From Vespula vulgaris (taxonomy: Eukaryota > Arthropoda > Insecta > Hymenoptera > Vespidae): DNA of 64,000 nt. The notes beneath the pieces were generated by a model. The model saw nothing but the letters and a program-made list of their open reading frames with translations. It was not told the origin of the DNA and did no database searches. Location: NCBI RefSeq assembly GCF_905475345.1, contig NC_066599.1, forward strand, positions 2,120,501 to 2,184,500, in the 5' to 3' direction. Below are positions 10,407-21,499 of this stretch, piece by piece; positions within the stretch are counted from its first letter, which is position 1; the number at the start of each line of letters is the position of its first letter. A program made the position numbers and the translations under genes.

Positions 10407-11048
10407 ACTTTTTTTCTCCTTTCTAATTTCTCCTTCGAGCCATCGAACGATATTTTCTCGTATGTACTTACAATGTACATTATAGTCCATGATGTTACTA
10501 CTACACGGTTGACCGGAAACGTGAGAACGGTCGCGCCATTATTTTAATAACGATGACGCGTAAGGTAATGATCAAAAAAAAGAAGATAAAAAAAGAAAAG
10601 AAGAGACGAATAAAAATCGACTTCGAACTCGTAACACGTAGTCGATGACGAATCAATTGAGATCAAACGATAATTCGTTATAATTAACGAGCTCTTTGTC
10701 TCACATTTACAGTATTATAGTATTTTATATATGTAAGTGACCCGGACTGGATTCCACCTTGTATCCTATAAACCAACGGACGAGACTTCTCTTTTCTTCT
10801 TTTGAACACCACAAATACCGACGTCTCGAAGCGAGAAAGGAACTTAACCTCGCGCATAATCGCGCGCTCGGATCGACGAATTAGCATTCGGTGGCTCTCG
10901 TTTTTCGGCCGACTGTTAAAAGAACCGGGAACTCACTTTACGGAACATTCGTCTTAATTAACCGGCCCGATAGCTTCGACGTGTTAAAGCTTTTTCTTCG
11001 TAGCTATGGACACGAGTTGAACGAGAAGAGAGTGTCGAGAGTTTTCGA
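10405..11048. other. unique sequence including GC-balanced block
   Basis: Positions 10,870-11,045 are CpG-rich and repeat-free, with CTTAATTAACC near 10,953 (homeodomain-type core). A 56-codon frame there starts with GTG, not ATG, and lacks splice signals, so no gene is called. Confidence 0.5.
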
Positions 11049-11160
11049 TGGAAACGAAACGAAACGAAACGAAACGAAACGAAACGAAAAAAGAAGAAGA
11101 AGAAAAGAAAAAGAAAAGAAAAAAAAACGAAACAAGAAAAAATGAGAAGAAATAAAAAAA
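11049..11160. repeat. (GAAAC)n pentanucleotide repeat and A-rich tail
   Basis: Seven or so GAAAC units at 11,049-11,088 followed by A/G-rich DNA. Confidence 0.9.
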
Positions 11161-11725
11161 TTAATAACAATAATAAAATGTCGTGTTTCTTACGATTCCA
11201 AATGATCTATGATTCATGAAAGAAGAATCACCGACGAACTTCCTTTTGGACGCGTAATAAAATGACTGGATGGGGAAAAAAAAACAGAAAGAGAGAAAGA
11301 AAGAAAAAAAAAGGACAGAGATAAAGCGACGAAGAAAAGGATAGTAGACTAATAAGGCGTATTCCAAGGTACTATCCTTACGCAATATGATTTAATTCGT
11401 GACACCGATCGCCTATAAATTTTATCGAGAATATAATCGTAGTAGCGTGGCGTGCGCGAGCTATCGTGGACCGGGGAGATGTAAGAAGTTTAACTAAGAA
11501 ACGACGTTTCTATTTGTCGTTGATTTATCGGCGACGATACGTTGGAATTTTAGATTTTGTCCCTTCTATCTATCTTTCTTTCTCTAACTATCTCTGAACG
11601 TTGCTCATCGATCGATCTCTTCCTTCCTTGAAACTTTTTCTTTTCTTGATTCTCCGTTTCGATATCAATCCGAGAGCACGTGTGTTTATAAAAAGATTAC
11701 TTTTGGACTTCAAAAAAAAGAAGGA
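11161..11725. other. unique sequence, no feature
   Basis: Short A/G-rich patch at 11,276-11,320. Nothing else recognised. Confidence 0.6.
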
Positions 11726-11864
11726 AATATATATATATACATACACACATACGTATGTATGTACGTGTGTAGGTATATATATTCTATATAAGATTTTTAG
11801 ATTATTCTACACGTGTCAAATTTTTTTGAATATATTACACGTAATGATTCAAAAAAAGTTTACC

Positions 11865-11910
<46 letters not shown>

Positions 11911-11930
11911 CATATATACATATATATGAA
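11726..11930. repeat. TA/CATA microsatellites
   Basis: TA and CATA tracts at 11,727-11,780 and (TA)n at 11,868-11,930 around AT-rich spacer. Confidence 0.85.
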
Positions 11931-11989
11931 ATTTCTCATACTCCTCCTTAATCCATCGTATTCGAATAAACCATATAAACGTAATTGAT

Positions 11990-12230
11990 GCATGCCAAGA
12001 GGGAAAAGAGGTAAGAAAAAAGTGGTAAGAGACATTCAGCTGTAACGGAATGATGCACGATCGTGTATATGGAACGAGGCGAGACAGTGGCCGTAACTTC
12101 GCGGCTAATTAAAAAATATGAATTCAACGAGAGAGTCGTTTCGATAGAAAGGGGGAACGCACAGGTAGGGGGTGATTTGCGTACGAGCGACGAAACGACG
12201 AAAATACGACACTGGTCATATTTTCTTATT
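11990..12230. other. GC-balanced unique block
   Basis: Repeat-free sequence with E-box CAGCTG (about 12,038), GGCTAATTAAAA and CpG words. Candidate regulatory block by composition only. Confidence 0.2.
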
Positions 12231-13090
12231 CTTTTTATTTTCTTTCTTTCTCTCTCTCTCTCTCTTTCTCAAATTCGCCGGAAGACAAACGGAGAAACTT
12301 TCTACGATACTCGCGCGTGCGCTCGCGCTCGCACCTTTTGCGTGGGTGGGCGAAATTGGGTCTGGCCGTTTTCTTTTCTGGACGCTCGCTTAAATTGCCC
12401 TCCTCGTGATAAAATAAATAAAGACGATGGGATTGGTAAGCGCGTACGTCTAATTTATATTCGTATAAATGCGAATTATATTGGACCTGCGCTAAGGATT
12501 TAAGAAAAATGAATATATGCATTACATAAATAATGCGAAATAGCCATGGCGCGAGTATCAAACCACAATATTCTGTGATCCTTCCTTTTCCACCACGTTT
12601 CAAGATATCTCTTCTGAGCCGCTGAATTACGTCAACCACGTGAGGAATTCTCAAATCTTACGATTAAAACTCGTCCTCGGAGCGAATAAAACGAATATTT
12701 CGTTGTAACTAATTTCGTTATGCGATTTCGATTATATAGCAGGTAATATAAGAAGTTCTCTTATCGATCGAAATTCGTATTTGAATTCGACGGTGACTAT
12801 TTTTTTTTCTTTTTTTTTTTTATGTAAGAGAACCTATCAGAATAAGAAATAAGATTAAAATAATGTATTGTATTCGACGAGTTATTACATTCTTTTTTCT
12901 TTCGTTTTTTTCTTGTTCTTCCTTTTTTTTTTCTTTTTTAATAGTTCCTTCTAATCTCTCGAATTTCGAATTTATTTACGTTTACACCTTTTATGATAAT
13001 AATAATAAAAAAAAAGAGGAAGAGAAAAGAAAACGGAAACTGAGAAAAGAGAAAAAAGTAGGCTTCTTTCTCGAAGGTCAACTTAATTGC
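12231..13090. other. unique sequence with CT and T-rich patches
   Basis: CT tract 12,240-12,270, T-rich 12,801-12,821 and 12,889-12,940. Open frames on both strands at 12,063-12,654 have no splice support. Confidence 0.55.
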
Positions 13091-14560
13091 TGATCAAAGT
13101 CCTTCTCTCTTCGCATTGACGTAACAAGTTGAATCTTTAAGAAGATCTTTGAAAGATCTATCACTTCTTTTTCTTACGTACCCATAGGTACATACCTGTC
13201 GCGAAACCGAGAAGAGCGGAAATCGATCTTTACGTGAAGTCGATCGATCGATCGGGATCGAAGTGCACTCGCGATAAATTTCCCTCATCTTTACGAGGCC
13301 GTGTCTCTCGTTCGATATCTCTTCTCCATCGGTCATTCCAAGATCTCTGTACGGGATAACATTGTCCACTTGTCTTTTCTCCTTTTTCTATCTCTTTCAC
13401 ACGTCACGTTCTGCATTTAAAATCTGTTCTTTTTCTAGAAACTTTTTCAAGCTGATTTATTGTTAGATCTAGACATTTAAACCTCTCTATATCTTTCACC
13501 TGTACTTATTTCTTTCGTTTCGGACTTTAATTAGTAGTTATTACCTTCGAAGCATTTTTAATTTTAATATATTCATCCCTTTTATGAATTGTAAATTTAT
13601 ATTTAATTCACTTTTAATTATCTGTAAATATTTAAAATTGCTAACTTTATTAATTTTATTCATATTTAATTAATAACCTATTTTATGCTGAGCACGGGAA
13701 AAATTCTTGGAAATTAAGCGGCTCGCGACGATCGAGGATTTGAATTTACGATAGTAGATTCGATTTGCTATGCATCTCTGTTCGATCCTTTTTTTTCTTT
13801 TTTTTGTTTCTTTTTATTATTATTATTTTCTTCTTCTTCTTTTCGTAAGGAATTTTATTAATAATCAACAGTTTGTATGCTTTACACACTTACAATAAAA
13901 TATATGAAAGTACGTAAGACATAACAAAGTAGAATTATATTGCCTAGTCGCCGCTTAACTTAATAAGCTCAATCTATTTAAATTGAATAATAAAATTAAA
14001 ATTTTAAATCGATAATCACGTCTTGTTTTATATTCAGATTCGGTTTGTATCACTTAATAACGCGTGAATATTATTCACAATTTTTTAATTATGCAGTCAT
14101 TGAGGTATCGTCGAACCTATAGAAAATACTCTTCTTTTTTTGTGGTTGTAGCATCTTATATACCACATAAGAAATATTAAATAATACTAATTTAATAACG
14201 ACCACGACGACGATGACGACGACGATGATTAAATAATGATAATAATTGTATGCATTTTCTTATTACGTGATAATGGCTCTTTTAATAACGATCACGATTA
14301 ACAATATTCTTCTGAATTCGATCTCTTGTAATAATTGAAAACAATCAACTTGTTAAACAGCGTTGAATTAAAAGGATCACGATTATAATTTTCTTTCTCT
14401 CTCATACTTAATAATTTCACGAAATCGATTGGTTTGACTTTACAAGAGATACTCTTAGACAAATATCACCGTTCGAAAATACCGAAAATAGACGATACCA
14501 CGAAGAGAAAGTAAGTACGTCGATAGAGCATAACTCATGAATACGATGAATCTTATCGAC
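13091..14560. other. AT-rich, presumed intron of the minus-strand gene
   Basis: AT-rich unique DNA directly downstream of the donor at 14,564 on the minus strand. Contains GAC/GAT trinucleotides (14,200-14,228) and two copies of TTTAATAACGAYCACGA about 92 bp apart (14,190 and 14,281). No acceptor plus open frame was found that would continue the signal-peptide exon. Confidence 0.5.
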
Positions 14561-14564
14561 TCAC

Positions 14565-14674
14565 CAATGGCAAGAAAGTCCGATCAAGATCGCCAAGATC
14601 GGATAATACTTTCGCCGCAGCAAGCCGATTTTTCCCTGCGACATCAATTGGACCGCCGTCGGCGTGCTTTGCAT
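14565..14674 (-). CDS. putative first coding exon with signal peptide, gene unidentified
   Basis: Read on the minus strand, an ATG at 14,674-14,672 preceded by GAAA (A at -3, good insect start context) opens 36 codons plus two bases of the next codon. The exon then meets TTG|GTGAGT, a consensus splice donor at 14,564-14,559; without splicing the frame stops within the donor. The peptide begins MQSTPTAVQLMSQG, has a basic stretch (LLRRK) and then a hydrophobic core PILAILIGLSCH, the n-region/h-region layout of a signal peptide or signal anchor. This suggests a secreted or membrane protein such as a receptor or adhesion molecule, whose first exons are often split from the rest by very long introns in insects; I do not recognise the family. 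The frame stays open upstream through a Tyr/Cys-rich stretch made by a TA/CA repeat, so I prefer the ATG at 14,674. No matching second exon is seen to the left. It could be a chance combination, but start context, hydrophobic core and donor together are better than anything else in the window. Confidence 0.5.
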
Positions 14675-14876
14675 TTTCTTTTCGTGGTATAGATATTTAC
14701 ACACACATGTATATATGCATACATATATATACATACATAAGGTATATAAGAGAAGAGGACACATGAATCGAACGATCCATAGAAACAGCAGCGATCGGAG
14801 GCACACGCGAATCGGTATGAATTATTCGATCGGCTCTCGATCTCGACGGTGAACCGTTCGACTGTGAGAATTGCCG

Positions 14877-14914
<38 letters not shown>

Positions 14915-14976
14915 ATCTTTCTTTCTCTTTCTCTATCTCTCTATCTCTCTATCTCTACCTATCTCTTTCTCTTTCT
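14675..14976 (-). promoter_or_regulatory. possible 5'UTR and GA-rich upstream region of the signal-peptide exon
   Basis: Immediately upstream of the minus-strand ATG are a TA/CA-rich repeat (14,699-14,749) and about 125 bp of unique sequence. A CT-rich tract (14,879-14,976 on the plus strand, so GA on the coding strand) follows. GA tracts are a known feature of many insect promoters bound by GAGA-type factors. No clean TATA box plus initiator pair is visible on this strand. A possible 3' splice site (CTCACAG on the minus strand, about 14,861-14,855) lies upstream but lacks a pyrimidine tract. The transcription start is therefore undetermined. Confidence 0.2.
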
Positions 14977-15675
14977 ATAACGTGCGATTATGCGGGATAA
15001 CCGAATGACTTCATTCGAGCGTGTCAGTGCTTGTGGAGAAAATCAAAAATCACGATGAATCGTGAGATCACGGATATCCCAAAGCATTTTCCATCTATTT
15101 ACGTTGAATTTATAAACACCGGAAAGTTATTTCTTTTCCACAGTTATACTCGTACGTACTTATGTCCTCTATCTATCCGCGTATTTACTACGTATTTACC
15201 TTGATTATAATTCGATTCGTTTTAACCCTAACGTTAGATAGAAATTACGTCATACGACGATATTACGAGAATCTATTAAATCTACGATGCATCGGTGGGA
15301 GAAGGAGAGAGAGATAGAGAGAGAGACCTTCCTCTTATTACGATAATAATAATTAAGACTATCATCGATAGATATTCATACACACACACATATATATATA
15401 TATGTATATAAAGATAGGTAAGTACATATCCTAACGGTAGGAGATATGTACAGGATGGAATTAATCGATTTATTAAAGAGTAATCGAGTAACTCAACGAG
15501 TTCCTGAAAATCTACTCGATACTCTTCGCTAACTCGTTGGCAAGATCTTCAAAAGAAGAAGATAAACCTATGTAAACGATTCGTACCTTCTACTATCGTG
15601 CTCGTTATCGTTCTCATTAGTACGATAATCGTCAATTATCGAGATAACACCTAAAGTATATCTCTCGTATCGGTC
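14977..15675. other. unique sequence, no gene
   Basis: CpG-containing unique DNA with a short GA run (15,304-15,326) and CA/TA run (15,380-15,411). Confidence 0.6.
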
Positions 15676-15854
15676 TATAGATAGGTAATTTTCATCGATA
15701 ACCTTTTTAAACGTCTTAGATTCATTGCTTCCTCGAACGGTAAGAGGTAAGAACGGGGAATTCGCGCGAGTCTCTCGCTCTCTCGTGAAAGGCGAAACTG
15801 GTGCGAGTGACCTCTCGATTTTGTAACGTGAGAATTGAAAGCACCGAGATGAGA

Positions 15855-16092
15855 GAGACAGAAAGAGAGAGAGAACGAGATAGAGTAAGAAATAACAAGA
15901 AAGATCAACGCGTTTCTATTGATACGAATAACAAACATGAAGAGTGAAAGAGTGAGAGAGAGAAAGAGAGAGAGAAAGAGTAATGACATTAAGTGTCGTT
16001 TTAGAGACGATGAAGGACTACACACGAAACTGGCTGGATGAATGGTAAATGGGGAGCAAGAGAAGGATATGAAGAGGATGAAAAAGAAAAAG

Positions 16093-16131
<39 letters not shown>
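15855..16131. repeat. GA-rich tracts
   Basis: GA 15,855-15,880, 15,945-15,980 and 16,079-16,131. The complementary 169-codon Leu-Ser frame is an artefact. Confidence 0.8.
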
Positions 16132-16133
<2 letters not shown>

Positions 16134-16326
16134 CGATTTCTCAGATCTTCTCCGGTAGTATGCTCCGGATGCCGCCGCGAGCATCCGACTATCTCTTGAT
16201 TAATGTAACACGGTGGATACCGTAGCGTTGATTATTTACGCGTCACCGTAGTCTGCGTGGGATGTAGCGAGACGCAACTCGCGAGAGACAGTCTCGTAAT
16301 CAATTTTAACGATCGCCTTAAATAAC

Positions 16327-16433
16327 GAGCCAAGCCAGGCCAGGCCAGACCAGACCAGACCAGACCAGGCGAGATCAGACCAGGCCAAGCCAACTCGAGC
16401 CAACTCGAGCCAAGCCAAGTCGTGCCATGCCGA
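16327..16433. repeat. AAGCC/AGACC pentamer minisatellite
   Basis: Runs of GCCAA, GCCAG and ACCAG pentamers with an internal doublet of AACTCGAGCC. On the minus strand it encodes Trp-Leu/Gly-rich frames. The related minisatellite at 63,026-63,112 has the opposite orientation. Confidence 0.85.
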
Positions 16434-17403
16434 ATCGAGCTGAGTCCTCTTCTCGAGTGTTCGACCTCGGTAAGGAATACCGAAAAACCGAGTGGCCTCA
16501 TGGCTCCTCCAAGAATTTATATCGCGTTCAAGATCGAGCAACTTCGTTCGTTCGTTTTCGTTCGCTTTCGTTCGGGTTCCTTTCCGAAATGTAACTCGGC
16601 CCTTTTTAATCGAGTCACGTAATGTTCCTTTTTACGTAACCATCATCGAGATAACCGATCTTTCTGTAATTAATAATAATTACAAATTTTCGAGATAAGC
16701 GTAACGAGATACTTCCCTAGGTAAGTACTCTCTTATAGGTTCACGGAACGTGGCTGAAATTGAACGAGTTATTCGACGTAAAACGAGCAACCTCTCGCTA
16801 TTTTCAGATAAAACGGAAATCGGAAAGATAAATTAATCGTTTGTGTATTTTCAACGATCTGATCAATTTAATTAGTCGAATCGTTCATCTTAAAGAAATA
16901 AATCGTCGAGCGCGTTAATTTATTTATTTACAAATCTACTAATCTTCTTCTCTTCTTTTTTTCTTTTTTTATTTTCCTCTTCGTTCTCTCAATCGAATCT
17001 TTTGAAAATAATCTGTGGAATCTCGATGGCTAAGAATAATTAATTACTCGTACGGAACGATGATAATTCGTCTTGGCTTCTCGCGCGTGTCTTCGCCACT
17101 ATCATCGGCCGTATTTCATCGGGTCTATCGGTTCGAATATCGCGACTCGATTGTATATACATACCTTGAACGGTCTGCAAGAGAGCCCACCACCTTCCCT
17201 CCCACCTCACCCTCGACTTCTCCCCAGACCTCTCCCACTCTAACCCTTTTGCATCGGCCCTGAGTCAGTCCATAATAATATCGATATTATCACCATAGTC
17301 ATTATCTTTCGCCGTATACGTCCCGTTAGATTCGAATCTTCCGAACGAGGCCACCCTCCTTCCCTCTCGTTCACGCCTGATATACGCGCGAGTATAATCG
17401 TCT

Positions 17404-17404
<1 letters not shown>
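16434..17404. other. unique sequence with a donor-like site
   Basis: Unique DNA with TTCGTTCG repeats (16,543-16,575) and CTTCCCTAG|GTAAGTAC at 16,712-16,728, a combined acceptor/donor word. No coding frame adjoins it. Confidence 0.5.
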
Positions 17405-17405
<1 letters not shown>

Positions 17406-17449
<44 letters not shown>

Positions 17450-17460
17450 TATATATATAC
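17406..17460. repeat. (AT)n microsatellite
   Basis: Near-perfect AT/TA for about 55 bp with one GC interruption; self-complementary. Confidence 0.9.
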
Positions 17461-18200
17461 ACTTAGATATATACATACAGGTATATCTCTACAGGGTGTA
17501 CTTATCTTCTTAATGCGCGTGGGATTCACTTTTTTTTTTAAGGATCAATTGAGGTCACAATAACGATGCAAAAAACAAATTCAGTATTTGCGTTACTACG
17601 GTATATCTCGTATCTATTCGATTCCCCGACGTCTCATAAAATTATGTTAATTTTAATTTTCTACCAAACGTTGCGAGATTACTTCTTCATTTTTTAGAAG
17701 AAATATTTTCATCGATAATCGTATCGGCAATTGCGATAAACTTTTCCGCAAGATAAATTTTCATAAGTTTTAAACGTTGATTAATAATGATCGTAAAATA
17801 ACGTTATTAGCACGTCGTTAACAGTCGAATAAAGTTTAAATTTTAGATCATTTTATTGGGACGTTACGTTACCATTGCTTTTAAAATAGATATCCCGAGA
17901 TAAGTGGCCCATAATTGGCGATTGATAATTATAATAATTATTCTCGAAAGAATATTAAACGTCGAAGCGTGGAAGGTCTCTCGAGTGAAAACGATAAGAT
18001 GATACCTGTATACAAAAATTTACGTCACGTTCTTCGCTTTAATAAAAGCAGAATTCCTCTTCTCTCTCTCTCTCTCCCTCTCTCTGCCTGTTTCTTCAAC
18101 CTTTTTTGTAATTTTTATTTCGATTTGGAGCATCTCCTATCTCCCTCTCGTTCTCCTTCTTATTCTCTCGAGTTTCGTGGCAGTGCGCTGTCGCCGAAGT
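17461..18200. other. AT-rich unique sequence
   Basis: Unique AT-rich sequence; CT run at 18,059-18,088. Nothing recognised. Confidence 0.6.
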
Positions 18201-18380
18201 TCGGAGTTCGGGATTCTTAATTGTGCTGCTTTACGAGGCACTCTTCGAGTCCGTCGGTGGATTACGGGCGTAATTTACGGCTCGTAAAGTACGAAGAGTA
18301 AGAGGACAGTCTCCGATTTCGGTTTGACGACCGGACGTGAGCTCGAACGGGTGACCGGCCAAGGAAAGAGAGCGAATCTC
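18201..18380. other. CpG-rich block with crossing inverted repeats
   Basis: Contains two inverted pairs: CTTTACGAG (18,229) with CTCGTAAAG (18,281), and ACTCTTCG (18,240) with CGAAGAGT (18,292). The pairs cross rather than nest. No microsatellite. Confidence 0.5.
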
Positions 18381-18387
18381 ACCGATC

Positions 18388-18450
18388 TCTCTTTCTATCT
18401 ATCTCTCTCTCTCTCTTTCTCTCTCTTTTGCTTTTCTCTCTATCTCTTTT
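18388..18450. repeat. CT-rich tract
   Basis: CT with CTAT and CTTT variants. Confidence 0.8.
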
Positions 18451-18529
18451 CCTCTCTCATAAATATGCACGCACGTAATTCACAAGCGATCGGAGGATAG
18501 TGGGAGGGAAAGATATTCCAGAAACGTCG

Positions 18530-18940
18530 TTGGATCATCGATCAGACGTTGAACATCGAAGAAGAAGCTTCGATAACTCGCTTCGCGTTTCGTAACGCCG
18601 AGAGAATTCGTTTTCGAGCGAATCTTCTTCTCTTCTCTCTTCTCTCGTCTCTCTTTCTCTTAAAGAGGATCGTCCGATGTCGCAAGACACTCGACGTTAT
18701 TTTCGACCTTAAGAGAGCTCGACCGAGAGCTCTACACCTGCACGACCGAGTCGTCCGTCGAAGGTTTACGACGATACCAGCGAATATCCGAGACATTTTA
18801 TGGCGTAGATCTCACCGATAAAAAAGGGGAAATTATCGGCGGAGGAGTTCGTGGAACGCTTTAGGCGCGGTAGCTCACGGAAGCTGAGCTTTCCTTCGAG
18901 AAAGAAGAGAAGACTATACGCGTTCGAGAGAGTCGTAGAG
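18530..18940. other. GC-balanced unique block
   Basis: CpG-rich sequence open for 80-90 codons on both strands, with small hairpins (ATCGAAG/CTTCGAT near 18,555; CCGATAA/TTATCGG near 18,814). No convincing exon boundaries. Possible promoter-type or conserved element by composition. Confidence 0.2.
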
Positions 18941-18942
18941 AG

Positions 18943-19564
18943 CAAGAGAGAGAGAGAGAGAGAGAGAAAGAGATAGATATATGCATATATTCGCCGTTTT
19001 TTCCGTTAGCTCAGCCGAAACTTATAACGTTCGAACGAATCGAGATCATATCGATAGGTATGCATGTGCGTACGTAGAAATATAAATAAAAAATTTTCCG
19101 CTTAGGAAACTGGATTGGTATTCTTTGAGAAAAAGAAAAGAGAAAGAAAAAAAACAAAAAGATCTTGTCCCGTTGGTATCGATCGAGAGATAAGAAATTA
19201 ATCTAACAATCGATGTATCAATACGAGTTCGACGAACGACGAAAAATAAGTTAGCCTTGCGAAACTTGAAGAATTAATGAATTCGATTCGGAATTCCTAT
19301 CGCAGATCTCAATAATTTCTATATATAAATCATATTTTATTGGAACGTTTCGATTAACCAGTTCGTAAGTGTAACGTCGCCGACTTTGGCCCGTCTTTTT
19401 CAACGAAGCAACGATCACGATGACGAGTCGAAATGAGCTGGAACAAGAGAATAAAAGAAATAAAGAAAGAAAGAAAGAAAGAAAGAAAGAAAAAAAGAAA
19501 GAAATATAGAGATAAATAAAGAGAGAAAAAGACAGAAAAAGAAAGAGAGAGAGAGAGAGAGAAA
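18943..19564. repeat. GA tract, AT-rich spacer and GAAA/GA tract
   Basis: GA 18,943-18,977; unique 18,978-19,456; (GAAA)n and GA at 19,457-19,564. Confidence 0.75.
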
Positions 19565-19574
19565 GGTACGAGGT

Positions 19575-19770
19575 GAACTACTTGCTTTTTATTCGACGCG
19601 TCTTCTGGCCCCGGGCAGCTGCCATTATTACGCGTACAATTAGCGGGGCTCTCGTTTGGCACGATTAACGAGCGATTTGCGCGTAACGACGTCGATTTTT
19701 CTGCCAGTGAAATCGTCACGGTGTACCGATACCGATCGTTCTCCTCCACCTCTCTCCCACCACCACCTCC
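19575..19770. promoter_or_regulatory. enhancer-like unique block
   Basis: Repeat-free block with E-box CAGCTG (19,616-19,621), ACAATTAGCG (19,636-19,645) and several CpG words, flanked by repeats. The mix of an E-box and an AATTA homeodomain core in unique sequence is typical of insect conserved non-coding elements, but conservation cannot be tested here. A 196-codon minus-strand frame crosses it and is half microsatellite. Confidence 0.25.
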
Positions 19771-20124
19771 CCCTCCTCCTCCTCCTGAATCTTCTTCTTT
19801 ACGAATGAACAAACACGATTCCACGAAGGATACGTAACCTTCGTCGCGACGAGTCGCGTCAAGTCGATTTGATTCGATTCGATCGGGCCCGCGCGAAATC
19901 GTCGTATTTCTTCTCTCACGATTGAGAAAACTTTCGCAAGGCATCCTTCGTAAAACGAATACGAAGCTGTTCCGACGACGACAAAGATGATTCGAGTCAT
20001 GATGAGAACGATAGCTCGAGTTTACGGTCGATCGTTGGATTTTAAGAGAGAGAAAGGATTCGATAATTATTGACGATCCAGATAAAATGATGGAAAAGTT
20101 AGATATTCAAAATTGAAAATCAGT

Positions 20125-20128
<4 letters not shown>
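19771..20128. other. unique CpG-rich sequence
   Basis: CTC triplets at 19,766-19,788, then CpG-rich unique sequence with GATTCGATTCGATC. Nothing recognised. Confidence 0.55.
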
Positions 20129-20158
<30 letters not shown>

Positions 20159-20370
20159 ATCTTCCAGATGATTTCACAAGTTTCTCTCTCTTTCTCTCTC
20201 TCTCTCTTTCTTTCCATCCGTCTATCCGTCCATCTAGATGTCTATTTCTGTCGATCTTACTGTCCGTCTAGATTGGTCTGTCTGTCTGTCTATCTATCTG
20301 TCTATTTTCCTTCATCTCTGTCTCATTCCATATTTCTCACACTCTTTCCCTCTCTCTCTCTTTTTTCTCG
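20129..20370. repeat. GA run then CT/CTGT compound tract
   Basis: GA 20,129-20,157; CT, GTCT and ATCT units 20,182-20,370. Confidence 0.85.
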
Positions 20371-20542
20371 AGGATATACGTATATCGGCATAATCGTAAC
20401 CTTTCGTACACATATACGCATCTTACAACGGCGTAACATCTTGCGTTTGACTTTCTCCAATTGCGGAGCATCGCATGGTTCGCGAATAGGTGCGTTTAGA
20501 AGAGTAAATCGTCGAGTTCTCGCACTGCGTATGTATCCACAT

Positions 20543-20580
20543 ACACACACACACACACACATATATATATAATATATAAT
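20543..20580. repeat. (CA)n(TA)n microsatellite
   Basis: CA run passing to TA: an alternating purine-pyrimidine stretch. Confidence 0.85.
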
Positions 20581-20604
20581 TCGATATAACGCTTTGGATT
20601 GATA

Positions 20605-20765
20605 GAACCACAACGTAGAAGTTGGGGTAAGCGGAGCGAGGAGAAGCAAAGAGGGATGGAGGTCAGGCAGGGAGGGGTTAGGTGCCCATTAAACTTTACT
20701 CCTCTCAACACTTGGAAAGGTACATTTCGTGGTGGTGAAGTTAACCAAAAGCCTGGAGGCATACT
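20605..20765. other. CpG-poor island of unlike composition
   Basis: From about 20,645 to 20,760 there is one CpG, against one per roughly 12-15 bp in nearby unique DNA, and the local word use is different. The minus strand is open here (frame including PGFWLTSPPRNVPFQVL and NGHLTPPCLTS). It could be an insertion from another source or a transposon fragment; not identified. Confidence 0.3.
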
Positions 20766-21012
20766 TCTTCGTCGAGTATATTTTACGTATGTACGTTTCT
20801 ACGCACGGGTTAAGATTCTCGAGCGTAATCGACAAAATTCACTATCTATCTATCTATCCTTTACTTTTTTTTCTATTTTTTCTCTCTCTCTTTTTTTTGA
20901 GAATACTCCATGGATATCATCGAATTATAACTACTTGGAGTATTATACTACTAGGACCATTCCGATTCCGAAATCATCCTCGGGGCCAAGTAAGACGATT
21001 ACGTTGTTACAA

Positions 21013-21016
<4 letters not shown>

Positions 21017-21071
<55 letters not shown>
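21017..21071. repeat. (CT)n microsatellite with CA tail
   Basis: About 54 bp of CT followed by ACATACACAC. Confidence 0.9.
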
Positions 21072-21073
<2 letters not shown>

Positions 21074-21099
21074 TACACACATACACACACTGTAAACTC

Positions 21100-21495
21100 G
21101 CAATAAGAGTTCTCCCGATCCTCGTGTGAAAGCTAATGGAGATTCGTTCGCGTTAAAGAAGATGCGAGAAACCGAAAGGCTATCTCAAAAATTATTACCG
21201 ATTTGCGCGCTCTCGATACACCGAACGCTTTCGAAATTCTTTGCGTTCTTACATTCTCGCGGTCTTCGATCTCAACAACATCTCCTTAAGAGAACCATGT
21301 GAAGCAACGAAAATTCCTAACAATTTTTAATTGAACAAATTTTATATTTTTCTACATTTAGTACAGCACCTAACGGTGCTTAATCAATGAAACTGAAGTG
21401 CCTAATATGAGACCCCCTCCTCCCTTCCCATATAATAATATTTCCATATGGAAGTGTTGTTGCAATAACGCGGCAATGTTTTAGATATAATTGAA
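21100..21495. other. unique sequence, no gene
   Basis: Unique DNA, including a CpG-poor stretch at 21,350-21,450. Confidence 0.55.
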
Positions 21496-21499
21496 GCAA

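Noticed and set aside
10891..11145. Plus-strand frame of 56 balanced residues before the GAAAC repeat
   Set aside because: Starts with GTG and lacks splice signals; chance is sufficient.
15226..15238. TTAACCCTAACG as telomere-like repeat
   Set aside because: Single occurrence, no tandem array; insect telomeres are typically TTAGG.
19354..19944. 196-codon minus-strand open frame
   Set aside because: Half is GAAA/GA and GGA repeat (poly-Leu/Ser/Phe and poly-Gly). The unique part is better viewed as a possible non-coding element.
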